Part shown: one piece after another, positions 36,546 through 45,390 of the stretch
How the letters are laid out: every line of letters starts with the position of its first letter
How positions within the stretch are numbered: position 1 is the first letter of the stretch
Source: Bifidobacterium subtile
GTDB lineage: Bacteria > Actinomycetota > Actinomycetes > Actinomycetales > Bifidobacteriaceae
Direction: 5' to 3'
DNA: 64,000 nucleotides
NCBI RefSeq assembly: GCF_000741775.1
Contig: NZ_JGZR01000016.1
Coordinates: forward strand, 186,193-250,192
Translations under genes and position numbers: made by a program
The notes under the pieces: model-generated
Database searches by the model: none
Told to the model about the DNA's origin: nothing
Seen by the model: only the letters and a program-made list of their open reading frames with translations

Positions 36546-37514
36546 TCATGCGGTTCGCGCGTGCAATCCCGCTTCGTCCGAGTCTGCACGGTCACGACCT
36601 GCACGGTCAGCGTTGAGAACATCGAGCGCATGCTGCAGATCGGTCGGATAATGGGAATCGACCGTAGTCCAGACATGCGTGCGCGGGTGACGGAATTCGA
36701 GGCGCATGGCATGCAACCACTGGCGATCCAACCCCAGCCTGCTTGCAAGAACGGGATTGGCTCCATACATCGGGTCCCCCACCAATGGATGCCCGAGGGA
36801 AGAAAAATGGACGCGAATCTGATGGGTGCGCCCCGTTTCCAGATTCACCGAGGCAAGTGTGGCCTTTCCGAAGCGCTCAAGCACATCCCAATGGGTGATG
36901 GCCGGCTTGCCCGCAGGCGTAATCGTGAAGCGGAAATCACTGACCTTCGCCCGCCCGATGGGGGCGTCGATGGTGGCGCGGTCCTCGTTGAGATTACCTT
37001 GGACCAAGGCGTGGTATATCTTCACCACTTCATGTTGTGAGAACTGCCGGCGCATCTCCTTATAGGCCAGTTCGGATTTGCACACGAGCATCAGCCCGCT
37101 CGTTCCCACATCCAAGCGGCTCACGATACCCTGCCGTCCTGGCGCTCCGTAGGAGGTGATATGCACGCCGCGCCCGATCAGGCTGCCCAGAACGGTCGGT
37201 CCAGTCCACCCGACCGAAGCGTGTGCGGCCACGCCGACAGGTTTGTCTACGACAACGACATCCTCATCCTCATAGGCGATGCCCATGTCGTCAGCGAGCG
37301 GTTCGGCTTCGCGGTATTCCTCGCCAATGTCGAATTCGATGACATCGCCGGCAAGCAACGGGCTGGACTTGTGCATCATGCGGCCGAGAACACGTACCCG
37401 CCGAGCCTCGATGAGCTCCGAAGCCTTCGCACGCGAGACCCCCAGCATCTTCGCGGCGGCGACGTCGAAACGCCGTCCGACGAGTGCATCGGGAGCGGGA
37501 ACCACCGAATTCAT
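36546..37514 (-). CDS. RluA-family 23S rRNA pseudouridine synthase (RluD-like)
   Basis: Converts uridines to pseudouridine, most likely in 23S rRNA. The N-terminal S4 RNA-binding domain covers about residues 12-70 (GRRFDVAAAKMLGVSRAKA, RRVRVLGRMM). The catalytic aspartate lies in GIVSRLDVGTSGLMLVCKSE (about residue 140), where the family usually reads HRLD but here has SRLD. LETGRTHQIRVHFSSLGHPL and VGDPMYG are further signatures. The start ATG overlaps the lspA stop (ATGA), the common lspA-rluD pairing. Site specificity within the ribosome is not readable from sequence. Confidence 0.92.
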   Translation of the reverse strand: MNSVVPAPDALVGRRFDVAAAKMLGVSRAKASELIEARRVRVLGRMMHKSSPLLAGDVIEFDIGEEYREAEPLADDMGIAYEDEDVVVVDKPVGVAAHASVGWTGPTVLGSLIGRGVHITSYGAPGRQGIVSRLDVGTSGLMLVCKSELAYKEMRRQFSQHEVVKIYHALVQGNLNEDRATIDAPIGRAKVSDFRFTITPAGKPAITHWDVLERFGKATLASVNLETGRTHQIRVHFSSLGHPLVGDPMYGANPVLASRLGLDRQWLHAMRLEFRHPRTHVWTTVDSHYPTDLQHALDVLNADRAGRDRADSDEAGLHARTA

Positions 37515-38197
37515 GCTTCGAGGGCTCCCCCGTGCTGCGCATCGCCCGCATGCCCGTGCCGAGGTCTCTGAGACTCCTGAATCTCCTGAGACTGTTGAGC
37601 TTGTTGAGGCCCCGGATTCTGTTGCACGTTCTCGAGGTCATGAACATCCAAGGTTCCTTGGAATCCGGGAGCATCCTCGCCGTCGGGGACTCGCCCGTTC
37701 AGCTCTCGCGCATCGAACGGCTCGCCACCGAGAATAAGCACGACGATGAACACGCCTGCCACCATAAGGACGATGTCAGCGACGTTGCCGATAGACCAGC
37801 CATAGTTGAGGAAGTCCACGACCTTGCCGTTCAAGAATCCATCAGCATACGCGATGCGGTCATAGAGGTTGCCTGCTGCGCCGGCGAAGGCCAGCGCGAA
37901 AGCTATGGTCCAGCGCATGGAGACGGTTCTGAGCGCCAGCACCACCAGCATGATGCAGGCGGCCGCCGCGAGCAGCGAGATCAGCCAGGTCCGTGAAGAG
38001 CCAAGCCCTAAGGAGGCACCCGGATTGTGGATGAGCGTCAGCGACAGCAGCTTCGGAATCACCGGGATGGTGTGCCCATCAGCGAGGTTGTTCTGCGCCC
38101 ATGCCTTGGTGCTTTGGTCAAGAGCAAGTGCCGCGAGCGCGACACATGCAAAGACGGCCACGCGAATGCGCAGCCGTCCGTGATGCATATCAGTCAT
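37511..38197 (-). CDS. lspA: Lipoprotein signal peptidase II
   Basis: Integral-membrane aspartyl protease that removes signal peptides from prolipoproteins after diacylglyceryl transfer. Four transmembrane helices are visible in the first 155 residues, with the motifs DQSTKAWAQNNL, IHNPGASLGL, and the two catalytic aspartates in GAAGNLYDRIAYADGF and SIGNVADIVLMVAGVFIV. The 228-residue protein has an unusual C-terminal tail of about 65 residues rich in Gln, Pro and Glu (NPGPQQAQQSQEIQESQRPR), absent from the usual 160-170-residue enzymes. An ATG at 38186-38188 is an alternative start. It lies 17 bases after divIVA and overlaps the pseudouridine synthase gene. The lipoprotein at 52.7 kb is a likely substrate. 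Confidence 0.95.
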   Translation of the reverse strand: MTDMHHGRLRIRVAVFACVALAALALDQSTKAWAQNNLADGHTIPVIPKLLSLTLIHNPGASLGLGSSRTWLISLLAAAACIMLVVLALRTVSMRWTIAFALAFAGAAGNLYDRIAYADGFLNGKVVDFLNYGWSIGNVADIVLMVAGVFIVVLILGGEPFDARELNGRVPDGEDAPGFQGTLDVHDLENVQQNPGPQQAQQSQEIQESQRPRHGHAGDAQHGGALEA

Positions 38198-38214
38198 CTT
38201 GAAAAGACTACCAG

Positions 38215-39696
38215 TCAGTCTTGGACTTGGTCCATCTGGCCGTAGTTGTTCGTATCCGAGACCTGCGATACCAGCTGGCCGAGGAAGTCGGTGAGACGGG
38301 CGCGATATTCGGTTTCGAACTGCTTGAGGCCTTGGATATTGCCTTCGATGACCTTCGATTGGGCTTCGAGGTTGCCGCGCACCTGCTGCGCATAGTCCTC
38401 GGCGGCAGCGCGGGTCTTCGAGTCGTAGTCAGCGGCACGACGCTGTACTTCGGCCTCGTAGTTGTCCGCCTCGACATGCTTGTCGTTGACATAACCGTCG
38501 GCGTCGGCACGAACCTTGTCGGCGTATCCGTCGGCTGCATGATGCGTCTGCTCCGCGTAATTATCAGCGTCGGCACGCGTCTTGTCCGAGTATTCGTCGG
38601 CAACACGGTGCGTCTCCTGCGCATAGGCATCCGCATCGGCATGCGTCTGGTCGGAATACGCATCGGCCTGAGCGCGAGTCTTGGTCGAGTAATCGTCAGC
38701 CTGAGCGCGGATCTGGTCGGAATACGCATCGGCGTCGGAACGGGTCTGGCGTCCGTATTCGTCCGCCTCGTCGCGAGTCCTGCTGGAATAGTTGTTGGCC
38801 TGGGACACGAGCTCTTCATACTTGGCCTGGCTGGCTTCGGTGATTTCGCGGGCCTGCGCCTTGCCCTTGTCCACATACTGGTCGTGCAGCTGCATGGCGA
38901 GCGTCAGCATCGCAGTAGCCCGTTCGGGCTCGCTCGTCGCGCCAGACGCGGCGCCGGCGATCTTCTGCAGACTGCCGGTCTCGGTGTTCGGCTCGATCTT
39001 CTCGACCTGGGTGCGCAGCTGCTCCTCGCGCTGCTTGGACTCCTCAAGCTGACGGGCGACGTCCTGCAGCTGCGAAGCCTGCTGCTGCAACTGCGGAAGC
39101 TGCTGCTCGTACGAGGAAACCTTGTTCTGGGTGGCAGCGAGATCCTGCTTGCACGTGGCAAGCTGCTCCTGGTAGGAAGCGATTTCACGGCTGAGTGAAT
39201 CGTTGTTGGCGCGGAAGTCGTCGCGCTCGCGCTGCATCGCGGTGAGCTGCTCTCCCAGCTGCTTGTTGCCGGAGGCTTCGGCGGCCTGGGCGGTGAGCTG
39301 ATCGACCTGAGCGGTGAGGCGGTCCACCTGCCCCTTGAGCTGCTCGTTTTGCGCAGCCAGAGCCCGGTTGCTTTCCTCGGCCTCGCTCAGCTTCGAAGCA
39401 TCGACCTGAGCGGATTGAGGCCCCTGCTGCGCTGCGGAGCGAAGATTCTCATTGTCACTCTGCAGCGACTGCACCTGTGCAGTCAGCTCGGAGATCTTCG
39501 CATTGAGGTTCGCCACGTCAGGCCCCAGCGTCTGCGTGGACTGGCCGCCGGCCTGCACAGCCTGCTTCCCCAGTGCCTCGACGGTTTCGGTTACCTGGTC
39601 GAGGAAGTCGTCAACTTCGTCGACATCGTAGCCTTCCTTGAATCGGACTGTCTGGAAGGTATGCTCCCGTATGTCCTTGGGCGTCAACAGAGCCAT
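38215..39696 (-). CDS. divIVA: DivIVA/Wag31-like polar growth and division scaffold with 13 hendecad repeats
   Basis: Membrane-curvature-sensing coiled-coil protein that organises cell-wall growth and division. The N-terminal DivIVA lipid-binding domain reads LLTPKDIREHTFQTVRFKEG (residues 3-22) then YDVDEVDDFLDQV (23-35). Glutamine-rich coiled-coil occupies about residues 62-235. Residues 298-440 consist of thirteen consecutive 11-residue units of the type ADxYSxxTRxx, each with Tyr at its sixth position, which predicts a long right-handed or mixed coiled-coil rod. At 493 residues it is almost twice the length of Mycobacterium Wag31. It follows yggT, sepF and ftsZ on the same strand, the classical order in Gram-positive bacteria. 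Confidence 0.93.
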   Translation of the reverse strand: MALLTPKDIREHTFQTVRFKEGYDVDEVDDFLDQVTETVEALGKQAVQAGGQSTQTLGPDVANLNAKISELTAQVQSLQSDNENLRSAAQQGPQSAQVDASKLSEAEESNRALAAQNEQLKGQVDRLTAQVDQLTAQAAEASGNKQLGEQLTAMQRERDDFRANNDSLSREIASYQEQLATCKQDLAATQNKVSSYEQQLPQLQQQASQLQDVARQLEESKQREEQLRTQVEKIEPNTETGSLQKIAGAASGATSEPERATAMLTLAMQLHDQYVDKGKAQAREITEASQAKYEELVSQANNYSSRTRDEADEYGRQTRSDADAYSDQIRAQADDYSTKTRAQADAYSDQTHADADAYAQETHRVADEYSDKTRADADNYAEQTHHAADGYADKVRADADGYVNDKHVEADNYEAEVQRRAADYDSKTRAAAEDYAQQVRGNLEAQSKVIEGNIQGLKQFETEYRARLTDFLGQLVSQVSDTNNYGQMDQVQD

Positions 39697-39814
39697 AAAT
39701 CCTACACCTCGCTTTGGGCATGAAGCCTCGATGTGTTGCTATTCACACCGATGCTATCACGTACTTCGCGCCTGCACGAAGTTTCAGGCCCCGTCATGGC
39801 GCTATTTGAGCCAA

Positions 39815-40093
39815 TCAGATGAGCACCCGCAGCACGATCAACAGGAAGTAGAGCACGATGAAACTCACATCGAGGCTGAACGCCCCTAGCCTGACCGGTG
39901 GGATATATTGCCGCAGCCAGTGCAGCGGCGGATCAGTGAGCCAATAGACGGCGAATACCAATGAGGCGATGACGCCGCTCGGACGCCACCGAGGAGAGAG
40001 GATAGACACCCAGTCAAGGATCATCCGAATGAATAGCACGGTGATATACGCGCCGATCAGCCAATCAATGAGGCTCAGCAATAAAGTCAGCAT
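39815..40093 (-). CDS. YggT-family membrane protein
   Basis: A 92-residue protein with two hydrophobic segments (about residues 5-27 and 68-90) joined by a conserved loop carrying SPRWRPSGV and YWLTDPPLHWLRQYIPPV, the YggT signature. YggT genes sit between sepF and divIVA in most actinobacteria and firmicutes and are linked to division or osmotic tolerance, though the molecular role is unsettled. It lies 118 bases before divIVA and 166 bases after sepF in this operon. The ribosome site is weak (GGTAGGG ten bases ahead). Confidence 0.92.
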   Translation of the reverse strand: MLTLLLSLIDWLIGAYITVLFIRMILDWVSILSPRWRPSGVIASLVFAVYWLTDPPLHWLRQYIPPVRLGAFSLDVSFIVLYFLLIVLRVLI

Positions 40094-40259
40094 GCGCCCA
40101 ACCCTACCAAGAGGCGCATAATCAGCGCGGCGCAGAACATATGACGCATCCTGTTAGCCGCAGGCGCAGCCAATCCGGAGATGGCCAATCATAGGTATGC
40201 TCCGCCTTGAAATGCACGACGAAATCGCATGCCTGCTCTGCTAAGTTTTTCGGCAGCGG

Positions 40260-40730
40260 CTATTCCGAGAACAGATCTCGAGCCGAATTGGACTGCTTCG
40301 GTTCCTCGACCTTGATGTTGACCTGCGCCGGGCTTAAGAGGAACACGCGCGGAGTAACACGCTCAATCGATCCGCGCACGCCGAAAACGACGCCTGCGGA
40401 GAAGTCCACAATGCGATATGCCACAGCCTCGGGCACCCCGGTGAGATTAAGTACCACGGGCACGCCGTCGCGTATGGCCCGACCGACAAGCTGCGCATCC
40501 TCATAGGTCTTGGGGTGAATCGTCGTAATTCGACTGACTCTGCTTTGGAACGGACTCGTCTCCCGCTGCGGCTGCGCGGAGGACGCCGACGACTGGTTCG
40601 GCGGCGCGACCGTATGATCCGAATCGAAGGAGGAGCTGTCGTCATCGCCGGGCACGGTGAAATCGTCCTCCTCATCGACCACGTCGCTCATGCCGAGATA
40701 CGACATCGCGTTTTTCATAAAGCTCGCCAT
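40260..40730 (-). CDS. sepF: SepF, FtsZ membrane-anchor protein
   Basis: Links FtsZ filaments to the membrane in bacteria that lack FtsA. The N-terminal amphipathic membrane-binding helix is ASFMKNAMSYLGMSD (residues 2-16), followed by an acidic, Ser/Gln-rich linker (about 17-65) and the DUF552 core (ITTIHPKTYEDAQLVGRAI, VVLNLTGVPEAVAYRIVDF, AGVVFGVRGSIERVTPRVF). The length of 156 residues is normal. AAAGGA lies 6 bases before the ATG. It follows ftsZ by 53 bases. SepF binds the conserved C-terminal peptide of FtsZ, here DLDIPDFLR. Confidence 0.96.
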   Translation of the reverse strand: MASFMKNAMSYLGMSDVVDEEDDFTVPGDDDSSSFDSDHTVAPPNQSSASSAQPQRETSPFQSRVSRITTIHPKTYEDAQLVGRAIRDGVPVVLNLTGVPEAVAYRIVDFSAGVVFGVRGSIERVTPRVFLLSPAQVNIKVEEPKQSNSARDLFSE

Positions 40731-40783
40731 GCAAGTTCCTTTCGTTCAGCGTTGCGCATAATCGCCAACGACCACACCAATCA

Positions 40784-42001
40784 TCACCGCAGGAAGTCGG
40801 GGATGTCAAGATCGCCCGGATCGTTCGCGGAGAACATGCCATCGCTCGTGTCGTCGCTGCCCGCATCATCAAGAGACTGAGAAGCGACATCGCCGTCGCC
40901 TGGCGCGAAATCGGGCGTATGGCTCTGCACGAGCGGTGGCACCTGAGTGCCTTCACTCGGACGAATGGATTGCGCAGCAGGCTGGGCAGGCTGCTCGTCA
41001 TGTGCCACAACAGGAGCGGGCATCTCGGTTTTCTTCGATTTGGCGTCGAAGCCCGCGGCGATGACGGTGACGCGCACCTCGTCGCCATAGGCGTCGTCCA
41101 GCGCCAGGCCCCAGATGATCTGCGCCTCGGGATGAATCGCCTTGCGCACCAGCTCGGTGGCGGCGGAAGCCTCCTGCAGCTTGAGATCGGTCGGACCGGC
41201 GATGTTGATGAGCGCGCCATGAGCCCCCTCGACGCTTTCCTCAAGCAGCGGGGAGCTGATCGCGATCTCGGCGGCCTGGGAGGCGCGGTCCTCGCCGCGC
41301 GCCGAGCCGATGCCGAAGAGCGCGGTGCCCGATCCGCGCAGAATCGAGGAGATGTCTTGGAAATCAACGTGAATGTAGGAGTTCATCGTGATCAGGTCGG
41401 TGATGCCTTGCACACCGGCCAAGAGGGCCGTATCAGCGGTTTTGAACGCGTCGACGATGCCGATGGTGCGGTCGGAAAGCTCGAGCAGCCGGTCATTGGG
41501 GATGACGATGAGCGCATCGACCTCGTTGCGCAGATTCTCGATGCCCATCTTCGCCGAAGCGGCTCGTTGCGGCCCCTCGAAAGAGAACGGCCGGGTCACC
41601 ACGGCGATGGTGAGCGCCCCCTGCTGGTGCGCCGCGCGCGCGACGATGGGGCTGGCCCCGGTGCCGGTGCCGCCGCCTTCGCCGCATGTCACGAACACCA
41701 TGTCGGCGCCTTTGAGCGACTCTTCGATATCCGACTGATGGTCCTGCGCCGCCTTCGCGCCCTTCTCCGGGTCGGCGCCTGCGCCAAGGCCTCGGCTGGA
41801 AGCGTCGTTAAGCGAGATCTTCACATCCGCATCGGATCTCAGCAGATCCTTCGCGTCGGTATTGACCGCTACGAATTCAACGTTCTGCAGACCTTCGGCA
41901 ATCATGCGATTGACGGCATTGCCGCCGGCTCCACCGACACCGACTACCTTGATATTGGTCTTGTCGTTGAAATTGTCAGTCTGGGCAATCTCGCTCACCA
42001 T
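40784..42001 (-). CDS. ftsZ: FtsZ, tubulin-like division GTPase
   Basis: Polymerises at mid-cell to build the division ring. The GTP-binding motif GEGGGTGTGASPIVA (tubulin signature) lies at about residues 106-120, with KVVGVGGAGGNAVNRM near the N-terminus and the T7 synergy loop NSYIHVDFQDISSIL. After about residue 320 comes an acidic disordered linker (GSDDTSDGMFSANDPG), ending in the conserved C-terminal peptide DLDIPDFLR (residues 397-405) that binds SepF and other partners. AGGAG precedes the ATG closely (3 bases). It is followed by sepF, yggT, divIVA and lspA. Confidence 0.98.
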   Translation of the reverse strand: MVSEIAQTDNFNDKTNIKVVGVGGAGGNAVNRMIAEGLQNVEFVAVNTDAKDLLRSDADVKISLNDASSRGLGAGADPEKGAKAAQDHQSDIEESLKGADMVFVTCGEGGGTGTGASPIVARAAHQQGALTIAVVTRPFSFEGPQRAASAKMGIENLRNEVDALIVIPNDRLLELSDRTIGIVDAFKTADTALLAGVQGITDLITMNSYIHVDFQDISSILRGSGTALFGIGSARGEDRASQAAEIAISSPLLEESVEGAHGALINIAGPTDLKLQEASAATELVRKAIHPEAQIIWGLALDDAYGDEVRVTVIAAGFDAKSKKTEMPAPVVAHDEQPAQPAAQSIRPSEGTQVPPLVQSHTPDFAPGDGDVASQSLDDAGSDDTSDGMFSANDPGDLDIPDFLR

Positions 42002-42142
42002 AGTCTCCTGTCATTCACGGTTACGCCTACTCTAGCGCAGAATCGGGCCGCAACGGCTTTTTTTCGCGCGTGTATCCATCTTTTTTCCCACTTTCGCCTA
42101 CGAGAACGGCATGCCGTCCGCTTCGCAAACGAAACCGGATGC

Positions 42143-43531
42143 TCAGTAGCCTGCATCCATGGGGTCATCGCCGAACAAGGCCTCGCGCTCATCGTGCGTC
42201 GTGCTGCGCGAATCCAGCCATCCATAGGGCAAATGAACTTTCTTCGCATAGCGAACGCGGCCGCGCGGCGCATCGATCACCCGCTCGGGAAGCTCCAGCG
42301 TAGGGTCGAGCCGAGCGATTTCGCGCTCGACATCCGCAAGGCTCTCGCATTCCATGAAAGCCTTGCGGGTCGAGCCGCCGACCGGGAACCCTTTGAGATA
42401 CCAGGCGATGTGCTTGCGAAGATCATGCACGGCCATGTGCTCATCGCCGTCGAAGAACTCCACAAGCAGCCGGGCATGGCGCATGATCACAGTGCCGACC
42501 GCGCCCAGGTTCGGGTTGATGCGCTCCTGACTGCCTTGAAAGGCGTGTTTGATGTCAGCAAACAGCCAAGGGCGACCTTGGCAGCCGCGCCCGACAGAGA
42601 CGCCCGCGCACCCGGTCTGGCGCATCATGTCCAGCGCGTCCTCGGCGCCCCAGATGTCGCCGTTGCCGAATACCGGGATGCTTAAGGCCTGCGCCAGTTC
42701 AGCGATGCGATGCCAGTCGGAATGCCCGCCGTAATATTCGGCCGTCGTGCGCGCGTGCAGCGTCACGGCCGCGCAGCCTTCTTCCTGAGCGATACGACCG
42801 GCTTCAAGGTAGGTCTCATGCTCATGGTCGATGCCCACGCGAATCTTCGCCGTGACCGGGATATTCGCCTGCGAGCAGACTCCAACAACACGAGAAACCA
42901 AGTCGCGGAAGATGTCCATCTTCCATGGCAGCGCCGAGCCTCCCCCGCGCCGCGTGACCTTGGGCACCGGGCAGCCGAAGTTCAAGTCGACGTGATCGGC
43001 CATGCCGCCGTCGACCACCATCTGCGCGGCCTGCGCGACGATGGCCGGGTTCACGCCGTACAGCTGCAGCGAGCGAATCTTCTCGCTCGGCGCGAAACGG
43101 CACAGCCGCAGCGCCTTGGGATTGCGGGCCACCAATGCCCGGGCGGTGATCATCTCGGCCACATACAGCCCGTCGGGGCCGTATTCCTCGCAGATCACAC
43201 GGAAGGGCCAGTTGGTGACGCCGGCCATCGGCGAAAGCACAACCGGGGTGGGAATGCGAATGGGGCCAAGGTCCACTGGTTCGATTGCGACATGTTCGGC
43301 GCCGGCTTTGGCCACAGCATCGTTGTTGGGATCGGCGGCAGCGCGCTCTCGGCATTCCCCGCGAACCTCACCCAGCTGCCGGACGCTACGCGGGTCGCTG
43401 AGCGTGCCGTCGCGGTGCCTGGCATCCCTATTGGCCAGCGTCGTCTCGTTATGCGCGATGGCGGTCGGCGTGATGACAGGCGCAACAACGGCTCGCGCCG
43501 AGGAGGCGCTTCTAGCAGCAGTTTCCGTCAC
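42143..43531 (-). CDS. tRNA-dihydrouridine synthase (DusB-type)
   Basis: FMN enzyme that reduces uridines in the tRNA D-loop. The TIM-barrel motifs LSPMAGVTNWPFRVICEEYG, the catalytic cysteine in VDLNFGCPVPKVTRRGGGSA, VTAKIRVGIDHEHETYLE and VTLHARTTAEYYGGHSDW are diagnostic. GNGDIWGAEDALDMMRQTG and GVSVGRGCQGRPWLF complete the phosphate-binding region. The start is the GTG at 43529-43531, supported by GGGGGAGGAACT immediately upstream; an in-frame TTG lies eight codons earlier. The first 65 residues are an atypical low-complexity extension, so the true start could be even further in. It stands 73 bases downstream of glyS on the same strand. Confidence 0.93.
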   Translation of the reverse strand: MTETAARSASSARAVVAPVITPTAIAHNETTLANRDARHRDGTLSDPRSVRQLGEVRGECRERAAADPNNDAVAKAGAEHVAIEPVDLGPIRIPTPVVLSPMAGVTNWPFRVICEEYGPDGLYVAEMITARALVARNPKALRLCRFAPSEKIRSLQLYGVNPAIVAQAAQMVVDGGMADHVDLNFGCPVPKVTRRGGGSALPWKMDIFRDLVSRVVGVCSQANIPVTAKIRVGIDHEHETYLEAGRIAQEEGCAAVTLHARTTAEYYGGHSDWHRIAELAQALSIPVFGNGDIWGAEDALDMMRQTGCAGVSVGRGCQGRPWLFADIKHAFQGSQERINPNLGAVGTVIMRHARLLVEFFDGDEHMAVHDLRKHIAWYLKGFPVGGSTRKAFMECESLADVEREIARLDPTLELPERVIDAPRGRVRYAKKVHLPYGWLDSRSTTHDEREALFGDDPMDAGY

Positions 43532-43604
43532 AGTTCCTCCCCCGCATTCGCTCAATACAGTTCGCTGAGTACATGTCCATTCGGTACAGCAGCTCTATAC
43601 TGGC

Positions 43605-45119
43605 TCAGTACTTGCCGCCAGCCTCGGCGACCTTCACCGGCGCGCTCAGATCCTCGCCGCTCTCCTTGGTCACGTCCGTGCCGCCGTCAGCCGCGGTGGT
43701 GCCGACGATGCGGACCGGCCCCTCCGGGTAGCGCACGCGGCGCTCGGACACGCGCTCGGCCACATAATCGGCGACCTTATCGAGGCTGACGCGCTCCTGC
43801 TGCATCGTGTCGCGTTCGCGAATCGTCACAGCATGGTCGTCGATTGTGTCGAAATCGACGGTGACGCACAGCGGCGTGCCGATCTCGTCCTCGCGGCGGT
43901 AGCGGCGGCCGATGGCACCGGCCTCGTCGTAGTCGATCATCCAGTCGTGCTGGCGCAGTTCGGCGGCAAGATCATGCGCAATGCCTTGCAACGCAGGCTT
44001 CTTGCTCAATGGCAGCACCGCTGCCTTGACGGGTGCCAAGCGCGGGTCGAGCCGCAGCACGGTGCGCTTGTCGACGCCGCCCTTGGTGTTCGGCGCCTCG
44101 TCGATGTCGAAGGCGTCAACGAGGAAGGCCATAAGCGAGCGGGTCAGGCCGGCTGCTGGCTCGATGACGAACGGCACATAGCGTTCGCCGGTGGTCGGGT
44201 TGAAGTAACTCAGGTCCTCGCCCGAATGCTTGGCGTGCGCGGAGAGGTCGAAGTCGGTGCGGTTCGCGATGCCCTCCAGCTCGCCCCAGTCGGAGCCTTG
44301 GAAGCCGAACTTGTATTCGATGTCGACCGTGCGCTTCGAGTAGTGCGACAGCTTCTCCTTCGGATGCTCGTAATGGCGCAGGTTCGCCGGGTCGACCCCG
44401 AGGTCCGTATACCAGCGGGTGCGGGTGTCGATCCAGTACTGGTGCCAGTCCTCGTCCGTGCCGGGCACGACGAAGAACTCCATCTCCATCTGCTCGAATT
44501 CGCGGGTGCGGAAGATGAAGTTGCCCGGCGTGATCTCGTTGCGGAAGGACTTGCCCATATTCGCGATGCCGAACGGCGGCTTGGAGCGCGAGGAGGTCAT
44601 GACGTTCTTGAAGTCCACGAAGATGCCCTGCGCGGTCTCCGGGCGCAGGTAATGCAGCGAGTTCTCGTCCTCGACGGGGCCGAGCGAGGTGTGCAGCATC
44701 ATGTTGAAGTCGCGCGGCTCGGTCCAGTGCCCGCGCTCCCCTGTTTCGGGGTCAGGCACCTCATCCCAGCTTTCGGGCATGCGGCCATGCTTGCGCTCGA
44801 AGGCCTCCTCAAGATGGTCGGCGCGGTAGCGCTTGTGGGTGATCGTCGATTCGACCAGCGGGTCGTTGAACACCTTGACGTGGCCCGAGGCGACCCACAC
44901 CTGCGTCGGCAGGATGATCGAGGTGTCGACCCCGACCACATCGCCGCGCGTGGTGACCATCGCGCGCCACCATTCGCGCTTGATGTTGTCCTTGAGCGCC
45001 ACGCCGAGCGGGCCATAATCCCACGCGGAACGGGTACCGCCATAGATCTCGCCGGCGGGGAACACGAACCCGCGACGCTTCGCGAGCGATACGACTTCAT
45101 CGAGCTTTGAGACAGCCAC
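43605..45119 (-). CDS. glyS: Glycyl-tRNA synthetase, class II single-chain type
   Basis: Charges tRNA-Gly with glycine. The 504-residue single-chain (eukaryote/archaea/actinobacteria-like) enzyme contains motif 1 ([16 protein letters not shown]), motif 2 ([19 protein letters not shown]), the motif 3 region ([18 protein letters not shown]), and a C-terminal anticodon-binding domain ([18 protein letters not shown]). The GTG at 45117-45119 is used because AAGGTG lies 6 bases ahead and the product begins [20 protein letters not shown]; the longer frame upstream lacks similarity to the family. It diverges from the thiamine genes across 271 bases containing the TPP riboswitch. Confidence 0.96.
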   Translation of the reverse strand: MAVSKLDEVVSLAKRRGFVFPAGEIYGGTRSAWDYGPLGVALKDNIKREWWRAMVTTRGDVVGVDTSIILPTQVWVASGHVKVFNDPLVESTITHKRYRADHLEEAFERKHGRMPESWDEVPDPETGERGHWTEPRDFNMMLHTSLGPVEDENSLHYLRPETAQGIFVDFKNVMTSSRSKPPFGIANMGKSFRNEITPGNFIFRTREFEQMEMEFFVVPGTDEDWHQYWIDTRTRWYTDLGVDPANLRHYEHPKEKLSHYSKRTVDIEYKFGFQGSDWGELEGIANRTDFDLSAHAKHSGEDLSYFNPTTGERYVPFVIEPAAGLTRSLMAFLVDAFDIDEAPNTKGGVDKRTVLRLDPRLAPVKAAVLPLSKKPALQGIAHDLAAELRQHDWMIDYDEAGAIGRRYRREDEIGTPLCVTVDFDTIDDHAVTIRERDTMQQERVSLDKVADYVAERVSERRVRYPEGPVRIVGTTAADGGTDVTKESGEDLSAPVKVAEAGGKY

Positions 45120-45299
45120 AGCACACCTTACTTTTAGGACATTTTGCAACGTTGATAACCGAATAGAGTGTAATGCCTGACAGTGACACGTGCAATGGCC
45201 GTTCCAAGCTCGCCACGCGAGACTCGTGCCGCGTGTCTTGCGCCACCTGATTGGTGCTTGCCTCAAGCTTGTCCGCATTTGCTTCTAGCGTGTGTCTCG

Positions 45300-45385
45300 T
45301 AAGTGCAGGGGTGCCCCGTACGGGGCTGAGATAGGCATGTGCCTGACCCTTCGAACCTGTTTGGCTAAGACCGACGTAGGGAGCG
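45300..45385 (+). promoter_or_regulatory. TPP riboswitch (THI element)
   Basis: The hallmark order is present: GGGGTGCC, the core CTGAGA at 45326-45331, the TGACCCTTCGAACCTG block at 45344-45359, and CGTAGGGA near 45374-45381. The last block also contains the likely ribosome site of thiM, whose ATG is at 45391, so ligand binding would hide the ribosome site and reduce translation. The 5' and 3' limits are approximate. Confidence 0.95.
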
Positions 45386-45390
45386 CATTC

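Noticed and set aside
42047-42064. GCCG-CAA-CGGC followed by TTTTTTT on the plus strand, next to the ftsZ start
   Set aside because: Looks like a terminator, but no plus-strand gene ends there; on the minus strand it would sit in the ftsZ leader. Stem is only 4 bp.
40919-42685. 588-codon plus-strand frame over ftsZ and dus
   Set aside because: Shadow of two clear minus-strand genes.
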